Positions 23,276-35,540 are shown, numbered from the stretch's first letter. The stretch: DNA of 64,000 bases from Cerrena zonata (GCA_038087015.1 JASBNA010000002.1:62001-126000), one strand, 5' to 3'. Program-made: numbers and translations. The notes: generated by a model from the letters alone, not told the origin.

Positions 23276-25006
23276 ATGCACCGCTGTCTTGCTGTCTTGG
23301 ATCTCATCCTGCTTATTGCTCGCCAGATGGCTCTTGGAAGAGTGCAGATCTCCTAGCATTTATCTTGACCTGCCGCACCATTTGTTACCCAGCCCTTGAT
23401 ATCCTTTGGGAGGAGCTGGAGGATCCTCATCCCCTTATCTATCTCTTTCCTGAGATCTCAGTCATGAAAGAAGACCAGGGCTTGCTGTTTCCAGATGCAC
23501 CCCCGAGGGCGGACTCTGATGAATGGAAGAAAAGAAAGGTATGTAGCATGGTGTTCTATCAGAGATCTCAGCTGTTAACATTGATCCTAGATCATCATAT
23601 ACATGACAGACATCCCTGGTCCAAACGATTGGGACCGCTTTATCTTCTACAGCAGAAAGATCAGGACCTTGCACTGCTACTCTGGTTTCGGTCTAGAGTA
23701 TATCTACAATCTCCTCCCTCACTCCCCACCTGGCATACCTTTGCTTCCCAATCTCAAACATCTTATCTGGACCATACCCGACTTAGAGAACTGGTCATTG
23801 GTCTTCCTCTTCATTTCTTCCACTCTTGTTAGAGTCGATGTCACTATTCCTACTGCATACGATGCATTGAGGTTCATGGATATCCTCTGCGACAATGTAC
23901 CCAAGATCCAGGTCATCAACTTTGACTACCCCAAGAATCTTCTTCCATTGCTCATATCGCAGGAGATGCAACTCAAGCTTAATGGCATGGTTACCTCATT
24001 GCGTAGAGTCACCCATTTGCAACTTACCACTGTTCCTGCGGGGATCACCATCTCTATCAGCGCTCTCCGGGTACTCTCTCTCTTTGAACACCTCCAACAT
24101 CTCAAGATTGAGATCACCGAGGAGCCATACGCATCCTCCACCTCCTACCTATTTCCACACAGTGCATTCCAGTGCCTTGAAGAGCTTGAGCTCCGGTGGA
24201 GAGACTCAAACCTTTCTGGGCTTGTTTCCCGTGTCATAAAGGCAATGAAGGCCCCACAACTCTCACGTCTCTGCGTCCAGTCATTCTGCTATGTCCACCC
24301 AACAGATGTCACAGCTTTGATTGCTGCTATATCTACTCATTCCACTCTCACTGAGCTGGAAATAGCAAACCTAGGTCAATGCAACAACCCTGATGATCCA
24401 GCTGAGGAGGATGAGGATGAGGATGAGGATGATGAGGATGATGACGATGAACTCAGGATACTCCCACTCAACCACCACAGAATCACCCCCCTTTTCTTTC
24501 TCACAAAGCTTCAGTCATTCAAGCTGTTGGGGTATACTCTTTCCTTCAGTAAAGACACTATCGACACTCTAACCCAGTCCTGGCGCAAACTCCGTACCAT
24601 CATCATTGATGACCTCCACGAACCCAATCCACTCTTCCTCGTTGACTTCTCAGACTATCACTGCTTTTTTATTCGCTGCCCCGACCTCTCCTTCATCAAG
24701 ATTCCCTTCTATTGCAATTACCGATATAGGCGCCACTTGCCACCTAGTCATGGCAATGAAGAGGAGGGCATGTCGGTAGTTATCGATCTCGCTGGATGCA
24801 AGGTGGACAATCCTTTGTTAACCTCCATTGGTTTGATCATTATCTTTGGGACCTTGGTGACAGTTAAGAAGCAGGACAATCAGTATATATCACATAACTT
24901 ACGTATGCTCTGCAACCACCTAGCACTCCATGGGTTCTTCGCTTGGGAGTATATCAACATTAAAGAGTGGGCGATGCATGAGCCTGCTCCTATTGATATC
25001 TTGTAG
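23276..25006 (+). pseudogene. F-box/LRR protein gene B, one frameshift in the F-box
   Basis: The ATG at 23,276 gives MHRCLAVLDLILLIARQMA, then a +1-type shift near 23,330 is needed to reach SADLLAFILTCRTICYPALDILWEEL in another frame; together they match the F-box of gene A. Exon 1 ends at 23,538. An intron of 52 nt (GTATGT..CTAG, 23,539-23,590) leads in phase 0 to a 471-codon exon (to 25,006) that starts IIYMTDIPGPNDWDR, comparable to YKYDIHGIPAPEVWTR in gene A. LRR-like segments follow (LPNLKHLIW, LEHLQHL-type, CLEELELRW, STLTELEIANL), with an acidic EDEDEDD tract at 24,406-24,450. The likely role of an intact version is substrate choice by an SCF ubiquitin ligase. Only one disruption was found, so the gene is a recent pseudogene or carries a sequence error. 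Confidence 0.7.
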
Positions 25007-25119
25007 CTATTTCTCTCTCAATGTTTATGTTCTAGATCTTTCAATTTATGTAGAGATACAAGTCTTCACAATCGATCTGAGATATATCTATGGTCTACTG
25101 ACTAGTACTTTCAGCATCC

Positions 25120-25434
25120 ATAGCACTGTTAAACTTCGTATTTTGGTGATGTTCCACCTTATCTATTCTCTCTTTTGACTTCATAAACGGACTCTGTAGA
25201 CACTCAGCTTCCAGTAGCACTTTTCCTCTTTGCTCTAGCTTCAGTATTTAGTGCTCCACCCAATGCAGGGTGGACTTGTGTTTCATTTCGCTTTTCTTCG
25301 CTTATTGCCGAGCCTTCAGCGCTTAACTCGGCTATAGCCAAGTTCTCCTTCCTATCTAGTATGCCTGGTCGCTTTCAGGGCTCTCTAACTGCTCTCATTG
25401 TGTTCCAGGCAAGTATTGTAATTCCCTCTCAATA
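25120..25434 (-). repeat. Copia LTR, CpG-retaining copy
   Basis: This matches the reverse complement of 30,860-31,175, including the blocks GGTGATGTTCCACCTTATCTA, GACTTCATAAA, CTCTGTAGACACTCAGC and GCTATAGCCAAGTTCTCCTT (each 21 bases or fewer apart from spacing). Here it keeps CG in GCCGAG, TTCGC and AACTCGG, which are decayed in the other copy. It lies directly 3' of a Copia gag in minus-strand order, so it is probably the 3' LTR after a large internal deletion. Confidence 0.65.
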
Positions 25435-25442
25435 AACTGCTC

Positions 25443-26111
25443 TCATTGTGTTCCAGAGCAGGAGTCGATGGAATGGCCTGGGAGCGAGCAGAATGCACAG
25501 ACAGCAGTCGAAACAGCGCTTGCAGAGAGGGCAGAGGCAACAGAGGAGTTGCCAGACTCGACCCTGCGCTTCAGATTGATGTCCTCAGTGATGAAGGCCT
25601 GCAGAAGCGTGTTCTTGTCGAGTTTGTTGACCAGCTGGAGCGATGTAGAGAGGTGGTGGAACTCCTCAGGTAGAGAGCGAAGCATGGTCATGCAAACCAG
25701 CTCATCATCGAGGAAAGTGAGGTCAAAGGAGGGGGGGCGAAGGTTTTTGAGGTCGTCATAGGCGTTGAAACGAGCTCCAGGGCGCTGTTGGAGATGTACA
25801 GACTCGAGTTTGGCCCAGATCTTGACAGGATCCTCCTCGATACCAGCCAAATGCGTCCTCTGCTCGACATCTACAGCAAGAAAGAGCTCACCAGCCGCTT
25901 TGAGGGCCTTCTCATCCCACTTGTCCATCAACCCCTGCTCCAAAGCGGTCACCTTAGCAGGATCATCTGCCTCAGGACACTTTTCCACCCCTTTCACCAG
26001 CCTGTACAGCCCAGAACGCATCATCCAAGCCTTCATTTCGCCACTCCACTGGGGGTAGTTGTCTACAGAGAGCTTTTTGAAGTTGGGGAGGGTAGATGAG
26101 GTGGAAGACAT
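25443..26111 (-). pseudogene. Copia-type Gag, open over 222 residues, Pol deleted
   Basis: The frame begins MSSTSSTLPNFKKLSVDNYP and contains WSGEMKAWMMRSGLYRLVKG and VKIWAKLESVHLQQRPGAR, which are typical of Ty1/Copia Gag (LxxxNYxxW at the start; then the helical Gag core). It ends in a zinc knuckle CAFCSLPGHSIDSC, C-x2-C-x4-H-x4-C, followed four residues later by a stop. A full element would continue into protease and integrase. Here the frame runs straight into LTR-like sequence across a 22-bp direct repeat (25,387-25,408 and 25,435-25,456), suggesting deletion of pol. Gag forms the virus-like particle of the element. CpG content is high, so this copy is young. Confidence 0.8.
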
Positions 26112-26350
26112 GTCAAAAGCGAGGTAGGGGGAGCAGCAGAGAGCAAAAGCGAAGCAGAGAGGGGAAGAGTTGGCCGATCAGGACTGATGTTGGTAGATGG
26201 GGGGTTTGGAGGATTGGGAATCCGATGCAAAAAGAATTGGAGCAAGGGGACAAGCGGTTGTTGAATGAAAACTCTTGTAAAATCAGCTGTGGTAGAGGAA
26301 GCCGGGACCCATAACCTGTTAAAAGATGACTCAAACCAGGGAATTATGAT
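26112..26350 (-). other. Copia 5' leader upstream of gag
   Basis: This stretch lies upstream of the gag ATG on the minus strand. It contains GGTTATGGGTCCCGGC near 26,310, which has the position and look of a primer-binding site, but I cannot match it to a specific tRNA. The expected 5' LTR is missing; repeat E begins at 26,353 instead. Confidence 0.4.
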
Positions 26351-26352
26351 TC

Positions 26353-27205
26353 CTGAGGTATGAAGGTATCATTTTTCTTGTCCAAACTTTGCTGGGGTAC
26401 TTGTACCATAACACAAAACCACTACCTAGCCCTAGTCTAGAATTTAGAGGGAATTTTGTTTATCTCATATCTTCACAACCACTGCATCTTTTGCTCCCAA
26501 AACTTGACTATAGAACAACTCAAAGTTTGTACTATAAGTCAACTTTTAAAAGCAAAATGAGTTGATAGAGAAAATATTGAGATATGAGCAAAATTGAAAT
26601 TTGGGTTGAGTGTGGGAAAGCTGGGTGCTTGTTGAACCTTACAGTAAGGTTGGCCCTATAAGCTCTGGTAATTGCAAAGATGTGAAATTGTAGCAAACTA
26701 ACCTCACTTAATTGTTGTATAAATAATGTCAATAGGTAGAGCCTAAGAAATAGAGCATAGTAGAAGTAAAAAAAGATGATCTGGTCAGAATTGACAAAGA
26801 GATATATTAAACAATATGTGTTTTGGGAGAAAAAGTGAAACAGAGACTCACTTTCAATATTATTAGAAGTGGTGTATATACCATCAGATAGAGCTCAGAA
26901 AATAACACCTGGTAGCTACAGGAAGTATGTAGTTTGGATAGAAACTGGGGGAGCTATGGGGAAAAGAACATATGGAGGATATGTTTCAGCAGAACACTAC
27001 TATATATGGTATGCTCTCTGTATTACATAAGCGATAATATGGGTTTCACTTTGCTGGTTGGCGCTTAATACTGGCTATTATATAATCATATTAGTCCATA
27101 TGTGGGTCTATTACAAACAAATATAAATAAATAATGACATAGTTAACTAAGCACCTAAAGTAATAACCTCAAAGCACCTAGTTAACTACATCATTATTTA
27201 TTTAT
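26353..27205 (+). repeat. Repeat E, copy B (most complete, 853 bp)
   Basis: Starts CTGAGGTATGAAGG and ends in the terminal hairpin AGTTAACTAAGCACC..GCACCTAGTTAACT. The first 654 bp match copy A at equal length; the last 200 bp match 13,911-14,105. There is no coding capacity beyond chance frames and no TIR-type ends. It looks like a non-autonomous element or the end of a foldback element. Confidence 0.8.
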
Positions 27206-27679
27206 CTCCACAATATAAGAAGAAATACTATGATTGATAGTGTTTGATAATAAAGTCTGGTAGCTATCTACTTACATTATATTCCACCATTTTTACTCCC
27301 TTTCTGATATTTTAATTTTCTCTAACTTCTTCTTTTAGTTTATTAATAAGTTTATTGATAAGCTTGCTAAGAAAGTAAGTAAACTGATAAAGCAACAAAA
27401 GCTTGATTATCTCAAGCTCACTGAAGCTGACTAAAACAAGATATCTCTTCTTCTTTGTCTTCTCTCTTATACAAATTGAAAACAATAAGCTTTTTTATCC
27501 AAAACTAAGCCATATCTCTACAATATCATTTCTGCTCTGAAATATTTTTATAGACTTTAGTCAGCTCAAGTAGAGAAGGCAAGATATTCCTATTTTATTG
27601 TTGTCCTTTAGGTGGGCCTTGATAAGATAGCAGAGTATTATGATTGAACAGATAACTCTGATACATATGTAATATCAAT

Positions 27680-27980
27680 TTATATGTTATTACCAATCTT
27701 TCCACTTAATAATGCATCTGACACTCAGTTGTAATGCCAGCTCTTTATCCAGAGATGAAAGATGTTCATTTTCAATAACACTGGTATACTTATCTACAGA
27801 AAAAAGCTTGTACCTTTATGAAATCTATTATAAGTATTTCTCTATTAAAAAACAGATGATATATCTTGACCTCTCTTTCTCTAGTATATAAAATATTACA
27901 AATATATCTACAACAAAAAGACTTAGACTGTATTAACAGTGTATAAGCAACCAACTAAGAAGGCCAAGTTATTATATACA
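27680..27980 (+). repeat. Partial copy of the foldback right arm
   Basis: Matches 16,130-16,400, including TCATTTAATAGTGC-like, AAGATGTTCATTTTCAATAACAC, CTCTATTAAAAAACA, TCTACAACAAAAAGACTTAG and the final AAGGCCAAGTTATTATATA. Same orientation as the right arm. Confidence 0.75.
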
Positions 27981-27989
27981 TCAGAAAAA

Positions 27990-30850
27990 TTCACTTTTCT
28001 AAATTAGTACTAAATTAGTACTTTGATTTGCTACTCATACTTTGAAACACTATGTAAAGCTAAGTTTCTCCTTTTTATTACTACTTCAATTTGACTAAAA
28101 TACTATTAATTTATTTCTAGTCAAGAACTACTATTAATTGCTATTATTCTCTAACTTTATGACTACATTTCACTAATAATACTATTTTCATAGCTACTAT
28201 ATGCTATTATTTACTATTTAATGACCTAGATTTACTAATACTACTATTATTTTCTTTTTTTATAGCTATATTATCCTAATACTACTATTTATGTAACTAT
28301 AATCTACTATTTAGATATTATTTTACAACTGCAGACTACCAATACTACTATTGTTATTTTTTCTCACAATTATAAATTATCAATAATACTAATTTCACAA
28401 CTACAATCTACTATTTATATCTTATTTTATAATTATAAAATACCAATATCACTATTTTTATCTTTTTTCACAACTATAAGCTACTATTTTTTCCCTTTTC
28501 TACAACTAAAATGTTCTAAAATCTCCTATTTCTTACAATTTTCTCTATATTGAGATTTATATGTTGATGATACATTCAAATTGAGCTACAATAAATATTT
28601 ACAAAATTGTATAAAAAGTATAACACTTAGAGAAACTATTTACATAAAGAATATCAGTCTCAACTAGGCTTCAATGAAGGGTATGAACAGATAAAGGTTA
28701 GTAGCATATTATGGTAGGGGAATGCCTTATAGATATCTGATATTGAATCTAAACTTTAACAAGTCACTCATTGAAAATTCTAAGTCGTTTTTCTCAATTT
28801 CCATGACAGTAATTCTAGAGTAGCTAATATAGTATCTATAATTTTGATATGTGAGTATTATATTCAGAATCTCCTCAAAAATCTGGTTCTAATGATATAT
28901 GATATGTCCCTATAATATAGAGAAATATCAGTGCTAAGTTGCTTAGTAGATTGAAGCTAATTTGAGACTAATCTGATCATATATTGTGCTCCTGTGATCT
29001 GATCAATGCTATTGATGGCACATCAGAAAGTCCTGGATCACAGCTTTCCAATGCTGCTTCAAGCGCCTTGCCACATCATCATTTGACTTTGAAACTTCAC
29101 CTATATTATCTCCTCTCTTCTTCTTCCCTCTCATCTCTCTCCTCTTTTTGCTGCTGGCTCCCTTTCATCCTATCTTTGTTTATCTTATATAAGTACCTCA
29201 CATCACCCTCTGGTATCTGATTTACTAATATCTATTACTTTTAGCCTATTCCTTCCATTTTTTGTAAGCCATCTAAGTTGTTCTTCTTTCCTCAGATTTC
29301 TGATCTTCTTTTCTTTATAACTATTCTCCTAGAATTTCAAGTTCAATCTTTCTCATTTTTCTTTTCATATATTAGCACTATTTTCTTATAGCTAGTCTTC
29401 TGTATTTTCTATAAAACATAATTCTACTAAGCTCTAATATTGAATAAAACAAATGTTTGAAATAAGAAGTATTAGAAGTTTTGCTATAAAGTACAAATTA
29501 GTAGAAAATAGTACTTTGATAGTGCTTTAATAGTGCAAATATGCACTAAGTTTTACCATTTTATACTTATTAGTATTTTGTAGTGTTGAATGCATATTTT
29601 AGCATATAAAAGAGATCTAATAAGTCGTCTAACTTAATATTCTCAATATCAAGATATAATCAAGAGAGTGGCAACAAATAGCATTGTAATAGTATATAAT
29701 AGGATTTTAATAGTGAACTAAAAGTACTAAATTAGTTTTAGGTTAGTAGAGGGGTGTATGAAAAGCAATCTAACTACTAATAAGTACTTTTATATACTTT
29801 TAAGTACAAAATAGGAAAAAATATTTTTTCTGATATTTTCAATGCTCTTCTCAGTTTTTCTAAGCTAGACTTAGAAATTATCATCTAAAGCTCTATTGGT
29901 TTTATAAAGCAATATTGTTATAACTCAGCTTGACTTGCAATCAGCCAGTTTTCTACTAGCTCAAGATAGTTTTAACTAGTTTAAAAGTTGAGCCACTATA
30001 TTGTGCTTAGGTTAGACTGGCAAGAAATAATAATAGTCTATAAATTAATATACTAGCTGTTGCTATCAATATACTAAGATAGGAGAGTCTATATTATATA
30101 TTCCTTTCACAAATTCACAAATTTCTAGTATTGGATATGAAAAATAGAATGAGATTGCTATGCACTAGATTATGATTACAATAAAATGTCTATATTATAT
30201 ATACATTACTATTTTTAAATTAGAATATTGAATCTGGAAAATTACTCTAAATTGACATATTTCTTCAATTGTATAGAATACCAGAGTCTTAAGTAGCTGA
30301 TTACAAAATAGTCTATCATTTTTCAAGTAAATATATAATTGAATTTCAGTCTTCAGAGGCTAAGTCATATATTGCTGGCCAAAGTTAGAATGAAAATCTT
30401 ACAGGCTCTGAGTCACTTAAGCTAAAACCAAGCTGAATGAGCTTGAGCTAAATCTAAGCAAGCTGATTATATTTTAGCTAGCTTTAAAATGGCTGGCTTG
30501 AGCATCAAGCCAAGCTGTATACAACACTACTATAGGGTGATATATTATAGAGACTTTTACTTTATATTATAGATTATAACTGCAAATAACAAAATATAGC
30601 ACTATGATAATATAATTAAAATGAAAAGCCTATATGTATGAAGGCTTATTGGAAAACACAAAGTCTTCTATTTTATATAAAGCACATAGCAATATATATT
30701 AAAAAGTAGACTATTATCTCTAGAATTCTGTTTTCTTTTCAAGATCACACTGTATATTTATTTCTATCTTATATCAAACTCAACTTATATCCATCCTGAT
30801 ATTATTTATATTAAAGAGTAACTCAAACTAGAGAATAGATCAATGTGGAA
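27990..30850. other. Very AT-rich stretch, no gene recognised
   Basis: Dominated by ACTACTATT-type simple motifs (28,080-28,500) and later AT-rich debris. A short C/T-rich frame at 28,984-29,220 has no recognisable domain. No transposon ends were identified. Confidence 0.5.
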
Positions 30851-30859
30851 AACATACAA

Positions 30860-31175
30860 ATACTCTGAAATACAATGAAAGCAGTTAGAGAGCTCTGAAA
30901 GTGACCAGATATACTAGATAGAAAGGAGAACTTAGCTATAGCTAAGTTAAGCACTGAAGACTTGGCAATAAGTAAAGAAAAGTGAAATGAAATACAAGTC
31001 CAATCTACATTAGGTGGAACACTAAATACTGAAGCTAGAGCAAAGAGGAAAAGTGCTATAGAAAGCTAAGTGTCTACAGAGTCTATTTATAAAGTCAAAA
31101 GATAAAATAGGTAAGGTAGAACATCACCAAAACACAAAGTTTAACAACTTATACAATAGTGTTATAATAAATATA
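30860..31175 (+). repeat. Copia LTR, decayed copy
   Basis: Reverse complement of the LTR at 25,120-25,434. Most CG sites of that copy are TG or CA here. It is a solo LTR as far as I can see, with no Copia coding beside it. Confidence 0.65.
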
Positions 31176-31274
31176 ACCTAACTTTGACCTATTCTCAGTT
31201 ATATTCTTATATATACAACTGATACTACTAAGTTTATCTCCTATTTATATTATCAGACTAATATCTAACTCTGT

Positions 31275-31392
31275 TTTTTTTTGCTTATAGCTACTGTCTG
31301 TGCTATCAACTAGTGCAGATATTCTGAGAGATAGTAAGGCTACTGAAGGAATCATGTCTTACTAGCATTGGCCTATCTCCCAAGTATAAAAT
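31275..31392 (+). repeat. Isolated foldback terminus
   Basis: Matches 16,745-16,858: TATAGCTACTGT, TGCTATCAACTAGT, GATATTCTGAGAGATA, CATTGGCCTATCTCCCAAG. It ends at the same CCCAAG edge, followed by TATA. This supports CTTGGG.. as a genuine element end. Confidence 0.7.
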
Positions 31393-31668
31393 ATATTCTA
31401 GTCAATAAATAATGTACCAGTCCCTGATAAGTTCATATGATGTAGCTCAAACAAGTGTTGAACTATAAGCTGATGCACCTTATCGAATGCTGTAATCCTT
31501 GATGTATCTCAGCATTTTTTGATACTCAAGATTAGCTGGTATCCAGTGGTATTCAATGCCTAAGCATATCTCCAGCTGAACAACATCATTTTGTGCAGTA
31601 GTGTAGTGTTCACAAGCAAGGTGGCGACAATTCTCGACCTTTCTTGTTGCTAATACTGCCTATGCATA

Positions 31669-32043
31669 CACTGGGCCAGAAACCAAATTCTAGACCCAAT
31701 TAAAAAAGTGAAAAATCAGTCATAAAATGTAATAATTTTTAAGTAACTTTCCAGTCAAAAAAACAAAATAAAATTCAAAGTTCTGATAGCATTTTGTAAA
31801 TACAAGAATTAAACAAGATTTTTATAGAATTTAGAGCTTAAAACTGTAAATTTTCACTAAAGACACATCTTTTTTGTAATAAAAACTTAAAGTTTTGAAT
31901 TTATTTTTTGCATACACAGAATATTGCAAGAACTTTGAATTTTATTTTATTTTATTAACTAGAAAGTTACTTGAAAATCATTACATTTTATGACTGATTT
32001 TTCACCTTTTTATTGGACCTAGAATCTGGTTTCTGGCCTAGTG
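31669..32043. mobile_element. CACTG-ended MITE, family B (375 bp, TSD ATA)
   Basis: The ends are CACTGGGCCAGAAACC.. and ..GGTTTCTGGCCTAGTG, with inverted repeats of over 100 bp (GTGAAAAATCAGTCATAAAAT mirrored by ATTTTATGACTGATTTTTCAC). It is flanked by ATA at 31,666-31,668 and 32,044-32,046. CACTR ends with 3-bp target duplications are the hallmark of CACTA/CMC (EnSpm) DNA transposons, so this is a non-autonomous derivative. Confidence 0.85.
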
Positions 32044-32577
32044 ATATCTTTGTTGGTTGGGGTCTCATCACTCTAGAAATTGCTTTGATGGCACTTCTAA
32101 TAACATGTCAGAATCAGAAATATAACATATATATAATCAGAATAATAGAAAATAAACTACTAAAGAATTTAATATGACACATGCAATGTCTGACACAACT
32201 GTTTAGTCAATGTCCCTTTTCTCCACAGCCATAACAGGTTGATTCCATTATTTGCGTAGCAGATCCTGTCATATTTGTTCTTTGCATATACTGTTTATAT
32301 TTATTTGTATTCTTTGTTTGTAATTCTGCTGGGAGTTGGATGATATGAATAATATTTTTATTGAGTTTGTAAGCTTGATAAAATATTACTGCATAATTAG
32401 GGTCATTAAAGCTTATACCTTGTAGCTGTTTGATCAAAATTTCAACTTCATTGTGTTTTTCGGCTGCCTTACCTTCTGCCTCTAGTTTTGTAAGAGCTTT
32501 TGTAGCCTTTCTTCCTGATATGACTTTGCATAAGAAATGGTGCTTCTGAGTCTTACTTGTCTTCTTCTTTTGGGCTT

Positions 32578-33292
32578 CACTGGATCATAGCCCAAATTTT
32601 AGGCTTTATAAAAGTAAGATCAAATTTTATAAAAAGTCTCTTATAAAATATGATTTTAAGCACCTAAAAATTGTCAAAAAATGCAGAATTTCAGGAAAAT
32701 TTGATGAATCATAAAATCCTTGGCTAATTCAGACTTTTGTATCTAATTTTTAGACTTTAGAAATATTGAATTTTTGCTTATTTTTTATTGGAGAAATATT
32801 TACTATGCAAAATTCAAAATTTTGATACACTTTTGTTTCTCTAAAAGTAATATAAAATTTAAACTGCTAATTTGGAAAGGTCAGTGATATTGCATACTTA
32901 AATATCTATATCAGATAGTATAATTGACAGAGACTATGATTTACCAATAATAATAGTCTATATCTTCTCTCTAGGCTCTCTATTTATAACACTTTATTTT
33001 GATATATACAATTATATTATGATTTTTAGAGAAATAAAAGTGTATCAAAATTTTGAATTTTGCATAGTAAACTTTTCTCCAGTAAAAAATAAGCAAAAAT
33101 TCAATATTTCTAAAGTCTAAAAATTAGATACAAAAGTCTGAATTAGCCAAGGATTTTATGATTCATCAAATTTTGCTGAAATTCTGCATTTTTTGACAAT
33201 TTTTAGATGCTTAAAATCATATTTTATAAGAGACTTTTTATAAAATTTAATCTTACTTTTATGAAGCCTAAAATTTGGGCTATGATCCAGTG
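32578..33292. mobile_element. CACTG-ended MITE, family A copy 1 (715 bp, TSD CTT)
   Basis: Ends CACTGGATCATAGCCC.. and ..GGGCTATGATCCAGTG. The arms mirror each other over some 300 bp each, so the element is nearly one palindrome. It is flanked by CTT at 32,575-32,577 and 33,293-33,295. No coding. It is the longest of three family A copies in the window. Confidence 0.9.
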
Positions 33293-33299
33293 CTTTTTT

Positions 33300-33383
33300 C
33301 TTCGTATAATTGAATCAATCATAGTCTTCATATAATTAAATCAATCATAGTCTTCATATAATTAAATCAATCATAGTCTTCAT
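33300..33383. repeat. 26-bp tandem repeat, three units
   Basis: Units start at 33,300, 33,326 and 33,352 (CTTCATATAATT AAATCAATCATAGT), plus a partial fourth. The first unit differs by keeping CG and GAATC. It abuts the MITE target duplication. The unit length is not a multiple of three, so it is not coding. Confidence 0.85.
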
Positions 33384-34374
33384 TGCTATTGCATTCTGAA
33401 GAGCTCGAAGATAAATCTGATATATCTTCTGTGAAATCTTCTGTCTCTGAGTCTTTGGAGCCAGAGTAATCTGTATCAAACCTATCTCATTGGTATAGTT
33501 GTTCGAGTGTCTCAAGCACATGCCCAGTCTCAAATGTCTTGGTCATATCATAAGTACTATGATTTCTTAAAATGATAATCTCAAGTTTGGGATGTAAGTG
33601 TTTAGATACCCTATTCCAGAATGCCTTATTAAACTATTCATCAGTTAACTTGGACTGTTTCTTCAATCATCCAGCAATTCATAAAAATGCTCTCCAATGA
33701 AAATGTACCTTGGACAATGATGGCCAGTTCGCATGATGTGCCTGTTTAGACCAGTAGATTAAGTCTTTCTTTTAAAACCTGATCTTTGATTTTTTGCTAT
33801 TGTAGATCTTAATTAGGCTTGTTTTAAGACCATTTCAGGTAGGCATAATATATTCAAAGAGTGTCTCAATTACTTCTCTAACTCTACAACTGCAATATTG
33901 CAAGAGATAGTTCACTTTTTGTCCTTCATCGATTATGCTTGCTGCTCTAAATAGATCCTCTACTTGTTGTAAAAAGTTGTCTATATATGAAGACTGTCCT
34001 TTAAAGGTCTTGGGAGCCTGTCATGAACCTTTAAGTGGCATGCTAGCAGGGGTAGCCATTATTGCTTGAGTAGGAGCAGTTGCTTGAGCTGGAAAATTGA
34101 CAAGTTGGGGAAATGAAGGAAAAGTATTTCTTAATCCTGAATGATTTTGTGAACTTGATGTGGATGATGGAGATATAGATGATAGGCTTGAAATAGTGTG
34201 TGATGGTGTACTAAGGCTTCCTAATACACAGTTGTTCAATGTGGTAATCAGTGACTCATAGACTTCCATAGATAAACTCAGAACTTACTTTGCTTACAAG
34301 CAATATATGTTTAAAAAGGAAAGATATATTTTTAAAGAGAATAGATGGATACAAGCTGACTTACCTGTAAAAAG

Positions 34375-34470
34375 AGCTTTGATAGTAGATGTGAGAATGT
34401 GTTTCTCTGAGGACGTGTTCCTACTTCTGCTCTGTCCACAGGAGCCTCTTATATACTATTGCTACTGAGA
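34375..34470 (-). promoter_or_regulatory. LTR-like core promoter upstream of the Gag relic
   Basis: On the minus strand AGTATATAAGAGGC forms a TATA box. It is followed by AACACGTCCTCAGAG, a block shared with 39,260-39,310 (ACCCGTCCTCAGAGG), which also follows a TATA box. It lies about 110-200 bp upstream of the Gag relic start, where a 5' LTR promoter is expected. Confidence 0.5.
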
Positions 34471-34479
34471 AAATAAGGA

Positions 34480-35540
34480 CAATAAGACACTATTGTGGGT
34501 GAACACCTACTATCTAAATCTGAGAGCCTTAATCTTCTAATTAATCTAACAATACCTAACCATATATCTCTTTTGGAAAGTCTTTGCATCAGACAATAGA
34601 AATGTTTATTCTTCTGACTTTATTATAGCCCAGCTTTATAGAACAACAGAAAAATAGTATGTCAAATTCTTTCTTTGTACACCATATCAAAATTAGTCAA
34701 AGCATGCGAAACAAATAGTATCAATGAAGGTCAAATCATTCCATGAAACACCTTCTAGTATGTCTAAGAAAAGCAGCCTAAGAATAAATAAATAAGAAAC
34801 AACAAGGTGATATTGAAAGAGAATGGAAACAAATAATAAAGTAATGGGGGAAAATGGAAATAGGGCTGATAGAGCTGTGTCTAGTTAAGGTCAAGTTTAA
34901 ATGAAGATAAGGATTGGAGACTATCTTGGGATGAGTTAGAGGTAGGTACTAGATACACATCTGAAATCTGTATGTCCTGTTGAACTGAAATATGTGCAGC
35001 GAAATTAGGGGAGAATGGTCAAGCAATAGTTAAGGAAGGCTCAATAATGAGAAGGCTGAGGTGAGCAATTATAGGAGTGACTTCACATGCATTGGTGTTT
35101 TTTCCTGAGTAGTTGGTCAGGTAATCTAACCATAGCATTCATAATCATTCCAGGTTTTTCCTATTTGACAGGTCATCAGATATTCTATTCAACTCCATGA
35201 CATGTTCATCAAGATATATACCTAGAAATTGTTCTCTTATTAACACACTGGTCTCTTGTATCTCTTGCTCACATACCTTGGAACCCAGAATTGTTGTTAT
35301 CTTGTCATTTTTTGAAGTTCAATGGTAGGAATGACTAGTACTACTAGAAGTTGTAACAGCATTGGGTGCCGATGAGTATACAAAGGTAGTTTTCCAAACA
35401 GTCTGGCTAACACCTCCTCTCGAGAGTTTCTGTCTGACTTTCAGCATGCTAACTTGTATATGAGATTGCTAGTATATTCACTGACTATGGGCCTCCAAGT
35501 TGTAAACTTGAAGATGATCAAAGATTTTGATGAATTATCA
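34480..35540. other. No gene recognised
   Basis: AT-rich with no long frame and no identified repeat edge. Part may be the remainder of the LTR upstream of the Gag relic on the minus strand. Confidence 0.4.

Larger units (their letters stand above)
32160..34269 (-). pseudogene. Gypsy-type Gag relic, second lineage
   Basis: From the M at 34,269 the minus strand reads a low-complexity N-terminus (EVYESLITTLNNCVLGS..). After a stop it reads APKTFKGQSSYIDNFLQQVE and LLQYCSCRVREVIETL, Gag-core style. It ends with a zinc knuckle CYGCGEKGHxLNSC (the x is a stop) near 32,200-32,240. A MITE is nested in it (32,578-33,292). The whole frame is riddled with stops. It differs from the Gag of the first Gypsy element. 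Confidence 0.7.

Noticed and set aside
28984..29220. 78-residue C/T-rich frame
   Set aside because: Low-complexity Leu/Ser stretch in AT-rich debris without splice or domain support.
33300..33383. Possible CRISPR-like array
   Set aside because: Three direct 26-bp units with no spacers, in a eukaryotic setting; it is a simple tandem repeat.
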